DNA of 64,000 nucleotides, from positions 1 through 64,000 of the forward strand of contig NZ_NNSR01000046.1 in assembly GCF_002834225.1 (NCBI RefSeq), given 5' to 3'. Below are positions 35,384 to 45,147 of the stretch, one piece after another. Position numbers and translations under genes: made by a program. The notes under the pieces were generated by a model. The model saw only the letters and a list, made by a program, of their open reading frames with translations. It did no database searches and was not told the DNA's origin. Within the stretch, counting starts at the first letter, position 1, and each line of letters begins with the position of its first letter. Origin of the DNA: Ruminococcus bromii (GTDB lineage Bacteria; Bacillota; Clostridia; Oscillospirales; Acutalibacteraceae).

Positions 35384-38300
35384 TTAACCGAGTGTAACCT
35401 GCTCAGCGATTGGAGCGTTGGGGTTAGTGTCAGGGTTATCTGTGTAGAATGTAAGGTATGTACCGCCCGTAACAGCAGAGTCATCAATTACAATCCACAT
35501 TTCGTTATCTACAAAGCCCTTGTAGTCAATTGTTTGGTTAGTAGCGTTATCGGATACAATTACATTATATGTGCCTGCGCCCTTATATGTGAAGCTGTAA
35601 TCAAACCAACCGTTTTCACCTTCAGTCATAGGATCGCCCGGCCACTCTGTCATAAAGTTGCCTGAGTCTGCGCCCTTGAGGTCTGAACCCCATATCCAGA
35701 GATATGGCGTCCATGTAAGTGAACCGTTGTGCTTTACGTGAAGTGTGATGTCAAGGCTTGAAGCGATGTAGTAATAGTTTACCTCAGCATCACCGTAAGG
35801 AATTAAGCCCGACTGATTTTCCGGCATTCTGTCAGGATCAACAGCGTAGCCGACAACCTTGAATGCCTTTGAATCATATGTGCTGCCTACTTTGCCTGAG
35901 AATACGATTGAATCGGTAAGCTTCTGCTGTTTTCCGTCAGCGTCCGTGTAATAGTAATTTGCTGTTACCTTACCCGAAGAAACAGGTATGCCAACGATAA
36001 ACTTCATAAGCATTGTTGTATCTTCAACGCTTACTTTGTTGTCATAGTTGAGGTCAAGTGCCGACTGATCAACTGTAGGAGTTTCAATCTTAAGGATATA
36101 CTTCTGAAGAAGTGTAGCATCCATTACATTAACTTTGCCGTCACCGTTAAAGTCAGCATTTATGATAGACTCGGGAACATAGTCTGCGTAGTAGTATGTA
36201 ACCTCCTGCATATCAGAAGTATAATTGCCCTCTGCATTTCCTTCAATACGGCTTACGGTGTATGTATCGGGAACAACTGCGCTTGGAACTGTTACATAAC
36301 CTGAACCTACAGTGCCCTGAAGGATTACAGAATCTTCAAGCTTTTTGCCTGTTGCTTCGTAAACATAGTTGACCTTAACCTTACCGTTTGAAGATTTGAT
36401 GCCTGCCGACTCATAGCCTGCCTTGTCAACAGCTACGATAGCCGAACGAGCAGGAACTGTGAATGTTGAGCCTGTCACCTCGCCGAGTGAGTCAAGACCT
36501 GCTGTTTCACCGTTAGCGATAACAACCCAATCTGTTACGGATGTATCCGAAAGTGTTACATCTGCAGCTGTGGTTGCACTGTTATAAATAACAGCCATCT
36601 TGTTCCATTCACCCTCAACATCGTTCTGAATTGTGAATGAAATCTGATTTGTTGAAGCAGAAACCTTTTTTGTGAATGTGTATTTGTCAGCATATGAATT
36701 ATCCATAGCTGTGAGAGGCGAGAATGCTGACTTAATCTGCATCATACCCTTGTAGTAAGAAACTACATCGGCATAGTCAACAACATTCTGCCATTTAATC
36801 ATATTAAGGTCGGCTGCCGACTTGTAGCTGTTTGTGTCACCGTCTTTTGAACGAGCCATTTCTTCACCGGCAAGTGTGAATGAAATACCCTGTGATGTGT
36901 AGATAATTGCACTTGCAAGCCTGTTCATCTTAACAGCCTCGGAATTTCTCTCTCCGTAGTCTGCCAGACCTGTTGACGCAATAATCTGATCGTAAAGTGT
37001 TGCATTATCATGACACGAATCATAGGTTACGCACTGTGAAGGAGCCTGAGCCTTCCACTTGTATGTACCTGAGCTGTTAGCACGAACACCGTAGCTTACA
37101 CCCTTTGCGGATGACTTTGAGCCCTGTATAAAACCAACATTGTTGATTTCCATTGCACTGCCCTTTATACCGTCACGGATGCCGTCATTGAAGATAGCTA
37201 TTCTGTCGCTGAGTCTTGACGCATTAGCCTGTGTTGCAGGATAGAATTTTGTGCCTGAGCAAGTGTTAGTCGGGTGGTAGGAGTCACCGCCGGCCCAGCC
37301 TTCACCCCACATTGTGATTCGTGGGTCAATTTGGTCAAGCGCTTCTCTTGCCATATTCATTGTTTCAACATCCATAAGACCCATAAGGTCAAAACGGAAG
37401 CCGTCAACATGATATTCGTTTACCCAATACTTGAGTGAATCAATAACATACTTTCTGTACATTGCACGCTCTGTTGCACCTTCGTTGCCGCAACCCGAAC
37501 CGTCTGAGAATTTACCTGTTGTTTTCATTCTGTAGTAGTAGTTAGGAACTGTGTACTGGAAGCATGAATCAGTTGAATAAGTATGGTTGTAAACAACATC
37601 CATTACAACAGAAATGCCGGCGTCATGGAGAGCCTTAATCATTTCCTTGCATTCTTTGATTCTTACTTTACCGTCATACGGATTTGAAGAATACGAGCCC
37701 TCCGGAACATTGTAGTTTGTCGGATCATAACCCCAGTTAAACTGAGAATCATCGCCTGCCTCATTTACTGACTGGAAGTCATAGAACGGGTTAAGCTGTA
37801 CTGTTGTTACACCAAGTTCCTTGAGGTAATCAATACAGGTTGAAACCTTGCCCTCGCCGTTAAGAGTTGTACCTGATTCTGTGAAAGCAAGGTACTTGCC
37901 TCTGTTAGCATCGCTTACGCCCGAAGCCTTGTCATAAGAAAAGTCCTTGATATGGAGTTCCCATACTGATGACTTTGTTGATTTGTCAAGAAGAACATGG
38001 TTATCGTTTGACCAGCCCTCAGGATCTGTATCGTCAAGATCAACAATCATTGAGCGCTTGCCGTTTACGCCTGTTGCCGTTGAGTATACATCCTGTGTTT
38101 CATAAGTCTTTGTTGCATCTGAACCGATGTGTGTTGTGTCTGTTGTTGTGACTGAGTATGTGTAATAATAATCCTTCCATTCGCCGGTGAGTGTAATCGT
38201 CCAAACACCGTTCCACTCACCTTCAACGAGCATTTTTTCAAGTGTGTAGCTGGCAACTTTAGATGCACCCTGCTCGTCATCCGAACCTTTTGTAAAGATA

Positions 38301-38563
38301 TTGAGCTTAACACCGGTTGCTGTCGGTGACCAAACCTTGAATGTTGTAGCACCTTTTGTGTAAGTAACACCAAGATCATTGCCGGAATAAGCATACTGAG
38401 CGTCAATATCTTCAGCAGCCTTTGTGTAAGAATTGTCTCTTGCGTAGTCGCTTGAAACTGCCGAACTGTCATCGGCTGTTGCGGCAAAGCTTGACACAAC
38501 CGCTGTTGAGGCAAGCATGCACGCTGCAAGAACTGCAGAAACAATTTTCTTCGTAGTTCTCAT
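35384..38563 (-). CDS. Secreted GH13 pullulanase with internal dockerin and starch-binding-like end
   Basis: The 1059-residue enzyme should cleave alpha-1,6 branches of starch outside the cell. Order: signal peptide (1-28), CBM48-like domain (about 60-160), GH13 barrel with DVVYNH (322-327), nucleophile Asp392 in GFRFD, acid Glu421 in GEGW and SCHDN (His518, Asp519), then a beta domain. A MucBP-like repeat (725-795), a type I dockerin (802-858, DFNGDGKVNVMD and DLNYDNKVSVED), a second MucBP-like repeat (862-935) and a Trp-rich CBM26-like domain (937-1059) follow. A dockerin in the middle rather than at the end is uncommon. It should attach to a cohesin scaffold. Confidence 0.88.
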   Translation of the reverse strand: MRTTKKIVSAVLAACMLASTAVVSSFAATADDSSAVSSDYARDNSYTKAAEDIDAQYAYSGNDLGVTYTKGATTFKVWSPTATGVKLNIFTKGSDDEQGASKVASYTLEKMLVEGEWNGVWTITLTGEWKDYYYTYSVTTTDTTHIGSDATKTYETQDVYSTATGVNGKRSMIVDLDDTDPEGWSNDNHVLLDKSTKSSVWELHIKDFSYDKASGVSDANRGKYLAFTESGTTLNGEGKVSTCIDYLKELGVTTVQLNPFYDFQSVNEAGDDSQFNWGYDPTNYNVPEGSYSSNPYDGKVRIKECKEMIKALHDAGISVVMDVVYNHTYSTDSCFQYTVPNYYYRMKTTGKFSDGSGCGNEGATERAMYRKYVIDSLKYWVNEYHVDGFRFDLMGLMDVETMNMAREALDQIDPRITMWGEGWAGGDSYHPTNTCSGTKFYPATQANASRLSDRIAIFNDGIRDGIKGSAMEINNVGFIQGSKSSAKGVSYGVRANSSGTYKWKAQAPSQCVTYDSCHDNATLYDQIIASTGLADYGERNSEAVKMNRLASAIIYTSQGISFTLAGEEMARSKDGDTNSYKSAADLNMIKWQNVVDYADVVSYYKGMMQIKSAFSPLTAMDNSYADKYTFTKKVSASTNQISFTIQNDVEGEWNKMAVIYNSATTAADVTLSDTSVTDWVVIANGETAGLDSLGEVTGSTFTVPARSAIVAVDKAGYESAGIKSSNGKVKVNYVYEATGKKLEDSVILQGTVGSGYVTVPSAVVPDTYTVSRIEGNAEGNYTSDMQEVTYYYADYVPESIINADFNGDGKVNVMDATLLQKYILKIETPTVDQSALDLNYDNKVSVEDTTMLMKFIVGIPVSSGKVTANYYYTDADGKQQKLTDSIVFSGKVGSTYDSKAFKVVGYAVDPDRMPENQSGLIPYGDAEVNYYYIASSLDITLHVKHNGSLTWTPYLWIWGSDLKGADSGNFMTEWPGDPMTEGENGWFDYSFTYKGAGTYNVIVSDNATNQTIDYKGFVDNEMWIVIDDSAVTGGTYLTFYTDNPDTNPNAPIAEQVTLG

Positions 38564-38629
38564 AGATAATATTCCTCCTTATTAATTCTTATAATCTATT
38601 CCGTCAGCAAACGGAAATAACTACCCTAA

Positions 38630-41491
38630 TCAGTCCTCTTCAATGTCAAGATCAGCCATAAGACGCTTTTTGCGCTTAACAGAAGAGTAAACCGTTGATG
38701 CGGCACAAAGTGCAATTATAAGTCCTGTGCCGACATATACAAACGGAAGCATTTGCTTGAGCGGATCGGGATTTGACGAATAGCTGAACACCACATTTAT
38801 TTCACCCGATTTGAATGTTCCGTTTGCCTTTTCCGGAACGCTTACAAGCTCTTTTTCCTCATATGTATTTTGAGAGAGTGAATAAGCCTGTCCTTCAACA
38901 CCTGTGATTGTCTTCGTATCAAGAATCTTGCCCGAATCATCCATATAAATGGCGTTGACTCTGCAAACTGTCTTGTCCTCATCATCTGTAACACGGGTAT
39001 ATTTGTATGTAACGGTCTTGCTTGCGGAATCAAGCTTGCCTGCACCGTTTGTCGGAAGGTCGTCAAGAACAAGCTTGTAATTCTTGATGGAAGGAAGGTC
39101 GGGAGTATAGTACTGCTCTCCCCTTCTGTTTCTCACAAGATAAGAATCTTCAATTTCCGTATTATTTGTTTCATCAACAAACTTTACCGTAACCGTTGAC
39201 ATCTCGCCGTCATATTCTTCAACATAAACCTTTGCGTGACCAATCTGGTCGGTAAACACTCCCTTGCTTTCGCCCTCGGTTTTCTTTACATCATAGCTTA
39301 GAGTAGACGCAAGATTTGTTATATCGTAGCTTGTTCCGAGCTCGCCCGTGAGCGTCTGCGACTTTATGAGCTTTTCGGTTTTGTTGTCATAATAATCAAT
39401 TACAACTGCGCCCTCATCATCCATAATTCCGGCAGAATCGTAGCTTTTTGTGTCAACCATAATAACGGCTGAATGAGCCTCAACCTTTACGCTGTTTGTA
39501 ACATTCTTTATGTTGCGAAGTCCCGCTGTCTTGTTATCTGCAAGGACAACCCAGTCGCCTTTTGCGTTTACATTCTGTGCAGAATCCGAGCCGTTGAATA
39601 TTACGCACATCTTATTCCATTTTCCGCTCTCTGTGTTATTGATTGTATAACCTGTAACACCCTTAGGAACATCGGAAAGGTATGCAAGGCTGTTGGCTGT
39701 CGCAGCAGTAGAATCCGAGAATGCCGCAAAAGCGTCACGGATTTTATAAAGTCCTCTGTAATATTCAATTACATCGGAATAGAGATCAATATTCTCCCAG
39801 TCAAGCTGATTTTCCTTTCTGCTTGACGCATAGCTGTTTTCATCACCGTCTTTACTGCGACAAAACTCCTCACCGCCGAGTGAGAACGGAATGCCCTGAG
39901 AAGTCATAACAATTGCCGCAGAAAGCTTGTTCATTGCAACAAGATCTTCATATCTCCTGCGATATTTACCGTCGGCACCGTAAACCGAACCGACAAGCTT
40001 ATCGTAAAGGCAAAGGTTATCGTGACACGACGCATATGTTACGCACTGTGACGGAGCATTTGCCCAGCCGGTTGTTGTGTCACTCTGACCTGCAATGCCT
40101 ATTTTAAGATTAGCTCTGTTAGAACCGTTCTGAATAAATGCACCGTCCGTACCTCCTGTGCTGCCCTTGATTGCATCACGGATTGTATCGTCAAACGCAC
40201 CGATGCGGTCGCTCAACTGCTTGAGATTTTTCTGACTTGCCAATAATGTGCCTTCGTCACAATTGGTTGCCATATCCCACGCTTCACCGTACATAAGAAT
40301 CTGCCTGCCGCTGCCGTCTGCATAAAGATTGTCGAGAGCGGTACGAATTGAATTCATAGTTGTTACATCATGAAGTCCCATAAGGTCAAAGCGGAAACCG
40401 TCAATGTGATATTCGCTTGCCCAATATGTAACGGAATCAATCATATACTTTCTGAACATAAGATGTTCGCTTGCTGTATCGTTTGAACAGCCCGAGCCGT
40501 TCGAGAATGTTCCGTCATTGTTCATTCTGTAGTAATAATTCGGAACTGTTCTCTGAAGCCAAGAATCAGAGGTGTAGGTGTGGTTATAGACAACATCCAT
40601 AATTACGCCGATTCCGGCATTATGAAGTGCCTGAATCATCTGCTTACATTCCTTGATTCTCACTTCGCCTTTTTTTGGATTTGTAGAATAAGAACCCTCG
40701 GGACAGTTGTAGTTGACGGGATCATAGCCCCAGTTGTACTGGTCCATAATGTTCTTGCTCTCATCAACCGAACCGAAATCATAGAACGGCATAATCTGAA
40801 CATACTTTACACCGAGCTTTTTAAGATAGTCAATGCAGGTTGAAGACGCTCCCTGAACACCGTTGACTGTTGTGCCTCCTTCGGTAAAGGCGAGAAATTT
40901 TCCCCGATTGGCTTCACTGACACCGCTTGATTCCGATGAAGAAAAGTCGGCTACAGAGATCTCCCACACAGACGCATCGGTCTGGTTTTGAACAAGCACA
41001 TGCTTATCGTTTTCCCAACCATCGGGATTGGTTGTACTTAAATCGACAACCATTGAGCGTTGACCGTTCACACCGCAAGCCTTTGCATAAACATCGGCTG
41101 TTTCTTTAGTTGTTTTTCCGTGTGTAACGGAATATGTGTAATATTTGTTAAGCAGGTCACCGTTAATTGTAACAGACCACACGCCTGTTGTTTTGTCAAG
41201 CGTCATAGCTCTTGACATTATAGAACCTGCATCTCCCTCATTATCACTGCCGTGTTCAAAAATATTCACACGAACAGACGCCGCATTAGGCGACCATACC
41301 TTGAAGGTCGTTGCCTTTTTTGAGTAAGAAGCTCCCAAATCATTACCTGAATATGCCGACTTATCCAGATTTGCAGCATATGCCTGATAATCTGTTACAG
41401 TTTTCTTTTCCGCTGCCGAAACATTAGCCGCACACATTCCCGTAATCATCATAGCTGTCATTACTCCTGCCAATAATCTTTTTAGAAACAA
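38630..41491 (-). CDS. Membrane-anchored GH13 pullulanase-type enzyme
   Basis: This 953-residue paralogue of the next gene has a signal peptide (1-26), a CBM48-like domain, the GH13 barrel with DVVYNH, GFRFDLMG, YGEAWD and ASCHDN, a beta domain, then three MucBP-like repeats (about 690-905). It ends in a transmembrane helix and the basic KRKKR tail, with no LPXTG motif and no dockerin, so it is likely held at the cell membrane. The start is TTG with AGGAGG nine bases ahead. Both genes point the same way with 66 bases between them, so a shared transcript is possible. Confidence 0.87.
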   Translation of the reverse strand: MFLKRLLAGVMTAMMITGMCAANVSAAEKKTVTDYQAYAANLDKSAYSGNDLGASYSKKATTFKVWSPNAASVRVNIFEHGSDNEGDAGSIMSRAMTLDKTTGVWSVTINGDLLNKYYTYSVTHGKTTKETADVYAKACGVNGQRSMVVDLSTTNPDGWENDKHVLVQNQTDASVWEISVADFSSSESSGVSEANRGKFLAFTEGGTTVNGVQGASSTCIDYLKKLGVKYVQIMPFYDFGSVDESKNIMDQYNWGYDPVNYNCPEGSYSTNPKKGEVRIKECKQMIQALHNAGIGVIMDVVYNHTYTSDSWLQRTVPNYYYRMNNDGTFSNGSGCSNDTASEHLMFRKYMIDSVTYWASEYHIDGFRFDLMGLHDVTTMNSIRTALDNLYADGSGRQILMYGEAWDMATNCDEGTLLASQKNLKQLSDRIGAFDDTIRDAIKGSTGGTDGAFIQNGSNRANLKIGIAGQSDTTTGWANAPSQCVTYASCHDNLCLYDKLVGSVYGADGKYRRRYEDLVAMNKLSAAIVMTSQGIPFSLGGEEFCRSKDGDENSYASSRKENQLDWENIDLYSDVIEYYRGLYKIRDAFAAFSDSTAATANSLAYLSDVPKGVTGYTINNTESGKWNKMCVIFNGSDSAQNVNAKGDWVVLADNKTAGLRNIKNVTNSVKVEAHSAVIMVDTKSYDSAGIMDDEGAVVIDYYDNKTEKLIKSQTLTGELGTSYDITNLASTLSYDVKKTEGESKGVFTDQIGHAKVYVEEYDGEMSTVTVKFVDETNNTEIEDSYLVRNRRGEQYYTPDLPSIKNYKLVLDDLPTNGAGKLDSASKTVTYKYTRVTDDEDKTVCRVNAIYMDDSGKILDTKTITGVEGQAYSLSQNTYEEKELVSVPEKANGTFKSGEINVVFSYSSNPDPLKQMLPFVYVGTGLIIALCAASTVYSSVKRKKRLMADLDIEED

Positions 41492-41811
41492 TCAAAAATG
41501 CCTCCTGACTTATTCGGATATGAGCAAAACAAAGGTTACAATCAGCACTGTTTTACAATAGTCCGTACGAATTCCAATGTTAGCATTTCATTAGTTAATT
41601 TTATCATATAAGGCAATATATTTTAATTCCGATTAAGAATATAGCAATTGATAAAGGCTTTATTGTTGTAGAATTTTCTTTGACAAATATATGCAATATG
41701 CTGAATTTCTAAAAGTTTATTTTTAAATTTATATTAAGCAAAGAAAAATCTGTCAAAAAAATACAATTTGGCAATTAAATTTACATAGTAATAAAATTTT
41801 GTTCTTAAAAG
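41492..41811. other. AT-rich region upstream of the pullulanase pair
   Basis: About 320 bases with no gene. Several AT-rich words could be -10 boxes for the minus-strand enzymes, but I found no pair with good spacing. No operator is recognised with confidence. Confidence 0.35.
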
Positions 41812-41838
41812 ACAAACACCCCAACCTCGGTCGGGGTG
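41812..41838 (-). terminator. Terminator of eno
   Basis: On the minus strand CACCCCGACC and GGTTGGGGTG (41817-41838) pair fully with one G-U pair and are followed by a T-rich run. Confidence 0.75.
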
Positions 41839-41845
41839 AAATCTG

Positions 41846-43102
41846 TTATATTCCGTAGGTTGAAGTGTTGACAATTGCACTCTCAATCCGAAGAAGTCTG
41901 TTATATTTTGCAACTCTGTCGGTTCTGCACGGAGCACCTGTTTTTATCTGTCCCGAATTAACCGCAACGGCAATATCCGCAATGGTTGTGTCCTCCGTTT
42001 CACCGCTTCTGTGTGAAATAATCGTGCGATAACCTGCCTTGTGAGCCGTGTCAATTGCATCAAGCGTTTCCGTTAGAGTGCCAATCTGATTTATCTTAAT
42101 CAAAATCGCGTTGCCTGCTCCGAGCTCTATGCCTTTTTTAAGTCTTTTTGTATTTGTAACAAACAAATCATCGCCGACAAGCTGAACTTTGTTGCCGATT
42201 TTTGAAGTAATATTCTGCCAACCGTCCCAGTCGTGTTCGGAAAGCGGATCTTCAAGCGAGATAATCGGATAATCAGAACAGAGCTTGTTAAAATAATTTA
42301 TAAGTTCGTCACTTGAAAGTGAATCGCCTCTCTTTGGAAGAATATATTTTCCGTCGGAATACCATTCGGAAGATGCGGCATCAAGCGCAATTTTAATTTC
42401 ATCAGTAGTATAACCGGATTTCTCAATTGCCTCTATGATATATTCAATTGCTTCCCTGTCGCTGTCAAGGCTCGGTGCATAACCGCCCTCATCACCTACA
42501 CCTGTTGACATATTATTCTCTTTTAGAATTTTACCGAGTGTATGGTAGATTTCACAGCACTGCATAAGTCCCTCTGAAAAGCATCTTGCGCCTACAGGCA
42601 TTATCATAAACTCCTGAATATCAATATTGTTTGACGCATGAGCGCCGCCGTTGAGAATATTCATCATTGGAACAGGCATTCTGACCGCATATGTTCCGCC
42701 GATATAACGGAATAACGGCAGTCTGAGATTCTTTGCCGCTGCCTTTGCACAGGCAAGCGATACGGCAAGAATAGCGTTTGCACCGAGAAGCTCCTTATTT
42801 TCCGTGCCGTCAAGTTCAATCATTTTGCTGTCGATTGCGCACTGGTCAAAAGGTGAGTCGCAACAAAGATTAGGCGAAATTATGCTGTTGATATTTTCAA
42901 CGGCTCTCTGCACACCTTTGCCGAGATAGCGTTTTTCACCGTCACGAAGTTCAACCGCCTCAAATTCGCCTGTTGAAGCACCCGAAGGGACAGACGCTTT
43001 TGCAAAGGTTCCGTCAGAAAGTCCAACCTCCGCCTCAACCGTGGGATTTCCTCTTGAATCTATTATTTCTCTGCCGATTATTCTGTCTATTTTTATTTCC
43101 AT
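41846..43102 (-). CDS. eno: Enolase
   Basis: Enolase converts 2-phosphoglycerate to phosphoenolpyruvate. The 418-residue protein shows [62 protein letters not shown], the catalytic Lys in [13 protein letters not shown], and the [10 protein letters not shown] signature. Its length is normal for bacteria. It is transcribed alone, away from other glycolytic genes, and diverges from a LysM gene. Function is secure. Confidence 0.96.
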   Translation of the reverse strand: MEIKIDRIIGREIIDSRGNPTVEAEVGLSDGTFAKASVPSGASTGEFEAVELRDGEKRYLGKGVQRAVENINSIISPNLCCDSPFDQCAIDSKMIELDGTENKELLGANAILAVSLACAKAAAKNLRLPLFRYIGGTYAVRMPVPMMNILNGGAHASNNIDIQEFMIMPVGARCFSEGLMQCCEIYHTLGKILKENNMSTGVGDEGGYAPSLDSDREAIEYIIEAIEKSGYTTDEIKIALDAASSEWYSDGKYILPKRGDSLSSDELINYFNKLCSDYPIISLEDPLSEHDWDGWQNITSKIGNKVQLVGDDLFVTNTKRLKKGIELGAGNAILIKINQIGTLTETLDAIDTAHKAGYRTIISHRSGETEDTTIADIAVAVNSGQIKTGAPCRTDRVAKYNRLLRIESAIVNTSTYGI

Positions 43103-43234
43103 TTATATGCCCTCTCGTATTGAAATTTTAAAACATAAACCTTTTTCAGATATTTTTAATCTGAGCAACGCTGTGTTTCGTCTGCATTGTTATTTTTCCG
43201 TACACGGTTTATTTTATGCAGGAGTAACGCATTT

Positions 43235-43263
43235 TTGTCACAGGCATATATTGTTACTATGAA
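43235..43263 (+). promoter_or_regulatory. Possible promoter of the LysM gene
   Basis: TTGTCA (43235-43240) and TATGAA (43258-43263) are 17 bases apart. The -10 is poor, and the predicted start would fall at the ribosome site, leaving a very short leader. Confidence 0.35.
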
Positions 43264-43280
43264 AAGCAAGGAGGACAGAT

Positions 43281-43586
43281 ATGGAAATGGTTCAGTACAC
43301 CGTTCGTCCCGGCAATACGCTTTTTGGCATTGCGCAGTTCTTTCAGACAACGGTGAATGATATATTAAAATACAACAACATTCAAACTCCTGACGCTATT
43401 TTTGTAGGTCAGGTTCTTACGGTTCCCGCCGGTAGTGCGGAAACGCAGTATCATGTTGCCCGTCCGGGTGATTCGCTGTGGATAATTGCACAAATGCACG
43501 GAACAACCGTTGACAATCTTTCACGGCTTAACGGACTTTCAAATCCGAATGTGATTTATCCGGGACAGATTATAAAGGTTAGATGA
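43281..43586 (+). CDS. Two-LysM-domain protein
   Basis: The 101-residue protein consists almost wholly of two LysM modules: YTVRPGNTLFGIAQFF...VGQVLTV and YHVARPGDSLWIIAQMH...PGQIIKV. LysM binds N-acetylglucosamine in peptidoglycan or chitin-like chains. No signal peptide is seen, so it may be cytoplasmic, released on lysis, or associated with spore structures as for SafA-type LysM proteins. AAGGAGG stands before the ATG. It is a single-gene unit. Confidence 0.85.
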   Translation: MEMVQYTVRPGNTLFGIAQFFQTTVNDILKYNNIQTPDAIFVGQVLTVPAGSAETQYHVARPGDSLWIIAQMHGTTVDNLSRLNGLSNPNVIYPGQIIKVR

Positions 43587-43587
43587 C

Positions 43588-43624
43588 AAAAAAGGACAGC
43601 TTCGGATTAAAAGCTGTCCTTTTA
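43588..43624. terminator. Bidirectional terminator
   Basis: AAAAGGACAGCTT and AAGCTGTCCTTTT flank a short loop between the LysM gene and the convergent zincin gene. A and T runs on both sides allow use in both directions. Confidence 0.88.
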
Positions 43625-43637
43625 AAATTTCATTTGA

Positions 43638-44009
43638 TTATTTTCCGTGTTTTCTAAGGTAATCATCAATCTGATTTTTGTCATAAATTCCGAGGTCATC
43701 GCAGCCTGCAAGATATTCGTTATGATGGCGAACCTCGTGATGAAGTATTTCAACAAGCTTATTTCGGTATTCCTCTTTATCAAGAGTGCCGTAAACCCTG
43801 TTGATTGAACCGTAGTAAAACACAATGGCGTTGCCCAGAGAATTGCGTATGTACTCACCCAAAATGAACAAATCATTGTGAAGAGCTTTCGGATGAACCT
43901 TTGACTGCGGAAGAAGCGAAATTCCTCCGTTTAAATCTCTGTATAATTCATAAGGCATTGAGTCCGCAATCTCGTCAAGCATTGCGCCGCACTCATCGAA
44001 GGTAATCAT
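43638..44009 (-). CDS. Small zincin-like metallopeptidase
   Basis: The 123-residue cytosolic protein contains HEVRH (91-95) followed by AGCDDLG, which fits the HExxHxxxxxGxxD pattern of the small zincin family next to or within ribosomal and sigma-factor operons. Length is near the family norm. Its start lies 13 bases after rpoD, so it shares the dnaG-rpoD transcript. The substrate is unknown for the family. Confidence 0.75.
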   Translation of the reverse strand: MITFDECGAMLDEIADSMPYELYRDLNGGISLLPQSKVHPKALHNDLFILGEYIRNSLGNAIVFYYGSINRVYGTLDKEEYRNKLVEILHHEVRHHNEYLAGCDDLGIYDKNQIDDYLRKHGK

Positions 44010-44022
44010 AAGCGTTTAACAA

Positions 44023-45132
44023 TCAGTAATCAAGATAATCCTTAAGCTTTCTGCTCCTTGACGGATGGCGGAGCTTGCGGAGAGCCTTTGCTTCAATCTG
44101 ACGGATACGCTCACGGGTTACATTGAACTCCTTGCCAACCTCTTCAAGCGTTCTGCTTCTGCCGTCCTCAAGACCGAAACGAAGTTTGAGAACCTTTGCC
44201 TCACGGGGAGTGAGGGTTGAAAGAACATCCGAAAGCTGTTCACGGAGCATTGTGTGTGACGCAGCGTCAGCCGGTGCGGGAGCGTCGTTATCGGGAATAA
44301 AGTCGCCAAGATGGCTGTCTTCCTCCTCACCGATAGGGGTTTCAAGCGAAACAGGCTCCTGAGCGACACGCATAATTTCACGAACCTTGTCAACAGGCAT
44401 ATCAATTTCAGCGGCAATTTCATCGGCAGACGGCTCGTGACCGTTCTGGTGAAGAAGCTGGCTCTGAACCTTTTTAACCTTGTTGATAGTTTCAACCATA
44501 TGGACAGGAATACGAATTGTACGAGCCTGATCGGCAATGGCACGGGTTATAGCCTGTCTGATCCACCATGTTGCATATGTTGAGAACTTAAAGCCCTTTG
44601 TATAGTCAAACTTCTCCACAGCTTTGATAAGACCGAGGTTGCCCTCCTGAATAAGGTCGAGAAACTGCATTCCCCTGCCGAGATAACGCTTTGCAATGGA
44701 AACAACAAGACGAAGGTTTGCTTCCGAAAGTCGCTGTTTTGCGGCAACATCTCCATCGGCAATTCTAATTGCAAGGTTGATTTCTTCGTCAGAAGAAAGG
44801 AGCGGAACCCGTCCGATTTCTTTAAGATAAACCTTTACAGGGTCATCAACGGAAACACTGCCGGTTTCTGCAACAGGTGTGTGTGAGTCGCCGTCTTTGT
44901 TTTCATCAAAGCCAAGGTCAATGTCATCAATTTTAATGTCGCCTGAATCCTCAACAATTTCAATGCCAAGCTGTGCAAGGGAATCGTAAAGCTTTTCAAG
45001 CTGTTCGGGATCAAAGTCAATTTCTCCGATTGCGTCGAGAATTTCCTGATTGGTAAGCTGACCTTTCTGCTTACCGAGTTCCATAAGATCCCTTACTACC
45101 GTTTTCTTATCGGGTGTAGCTGCCATACTCAT
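44023..45132 (-). CDS. rpoD: Primary sigma factor SigA/RpoD
   Basis: This 369-residue protein directs RNA polymerase to housekeeping promoters. Region 1.1 is acidic (about 10-85). Region 1.2 is [11 protein letters not shown], region 2 is [25 protein letters not shown] and [15 protein letters not shown], region 3 follows, and region 4.2 is [30 protein letters not shown]. It lies 15 bases downstream of dnaG in the classic macromolecular-synthesis order. Consensus TTGACA/TATAAT promoters in the window fit this factor. Two nearby ATG codons could serve as start. Confidence 0.97.
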   Translation of the reverse strand: MSMAATPDKKTVVRDLMELGKQKGQLTNQEILDAIGEIDFDPEQLEKLYDSLAQLGIEIVEDSGDIKIDDIDLGFDENKDGDSHTPVAETGSVSVDDPVKVYLKEIGRVPLLSSDEEINLAIRIADGDVAAKQRLSEANLRLVVSIAKRYLGRGMQFLDLIQEGNLGLIKAVEKFDYTKGFKFSTYATWWIRQAITRAIADQARTIRIPVHMVETINKVKKVQSQLLHQNGHEPSADEIAAEIDMPVDKVREIMRVAQEPVSLETPIGEEEDSHLGDFIPDNDAPAPADAASHTMLREQLSDVLSTLTPREAKVLKLRFGLEDGRSRTLEEVGKEFNVTRERIRQIEAKALRKLRHPSRSRKLKDYLDY

Positions 45133-45147
45133 TTTCCTTTCCTGTGC

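Noticed and set aside
38630..38780. Sortase LPXTG signal on the second pullulanase
   Set aside because: The C terminus has a helix and basic tail, but no LPXTG or similar motif before the helix.
39473..39826. 117-codon plus-strand frame inside the second pullulanase gene
   Set aside because: It is antisense to a long gene with conserved GH13 motifs and has no ribosome site or family resemblance.
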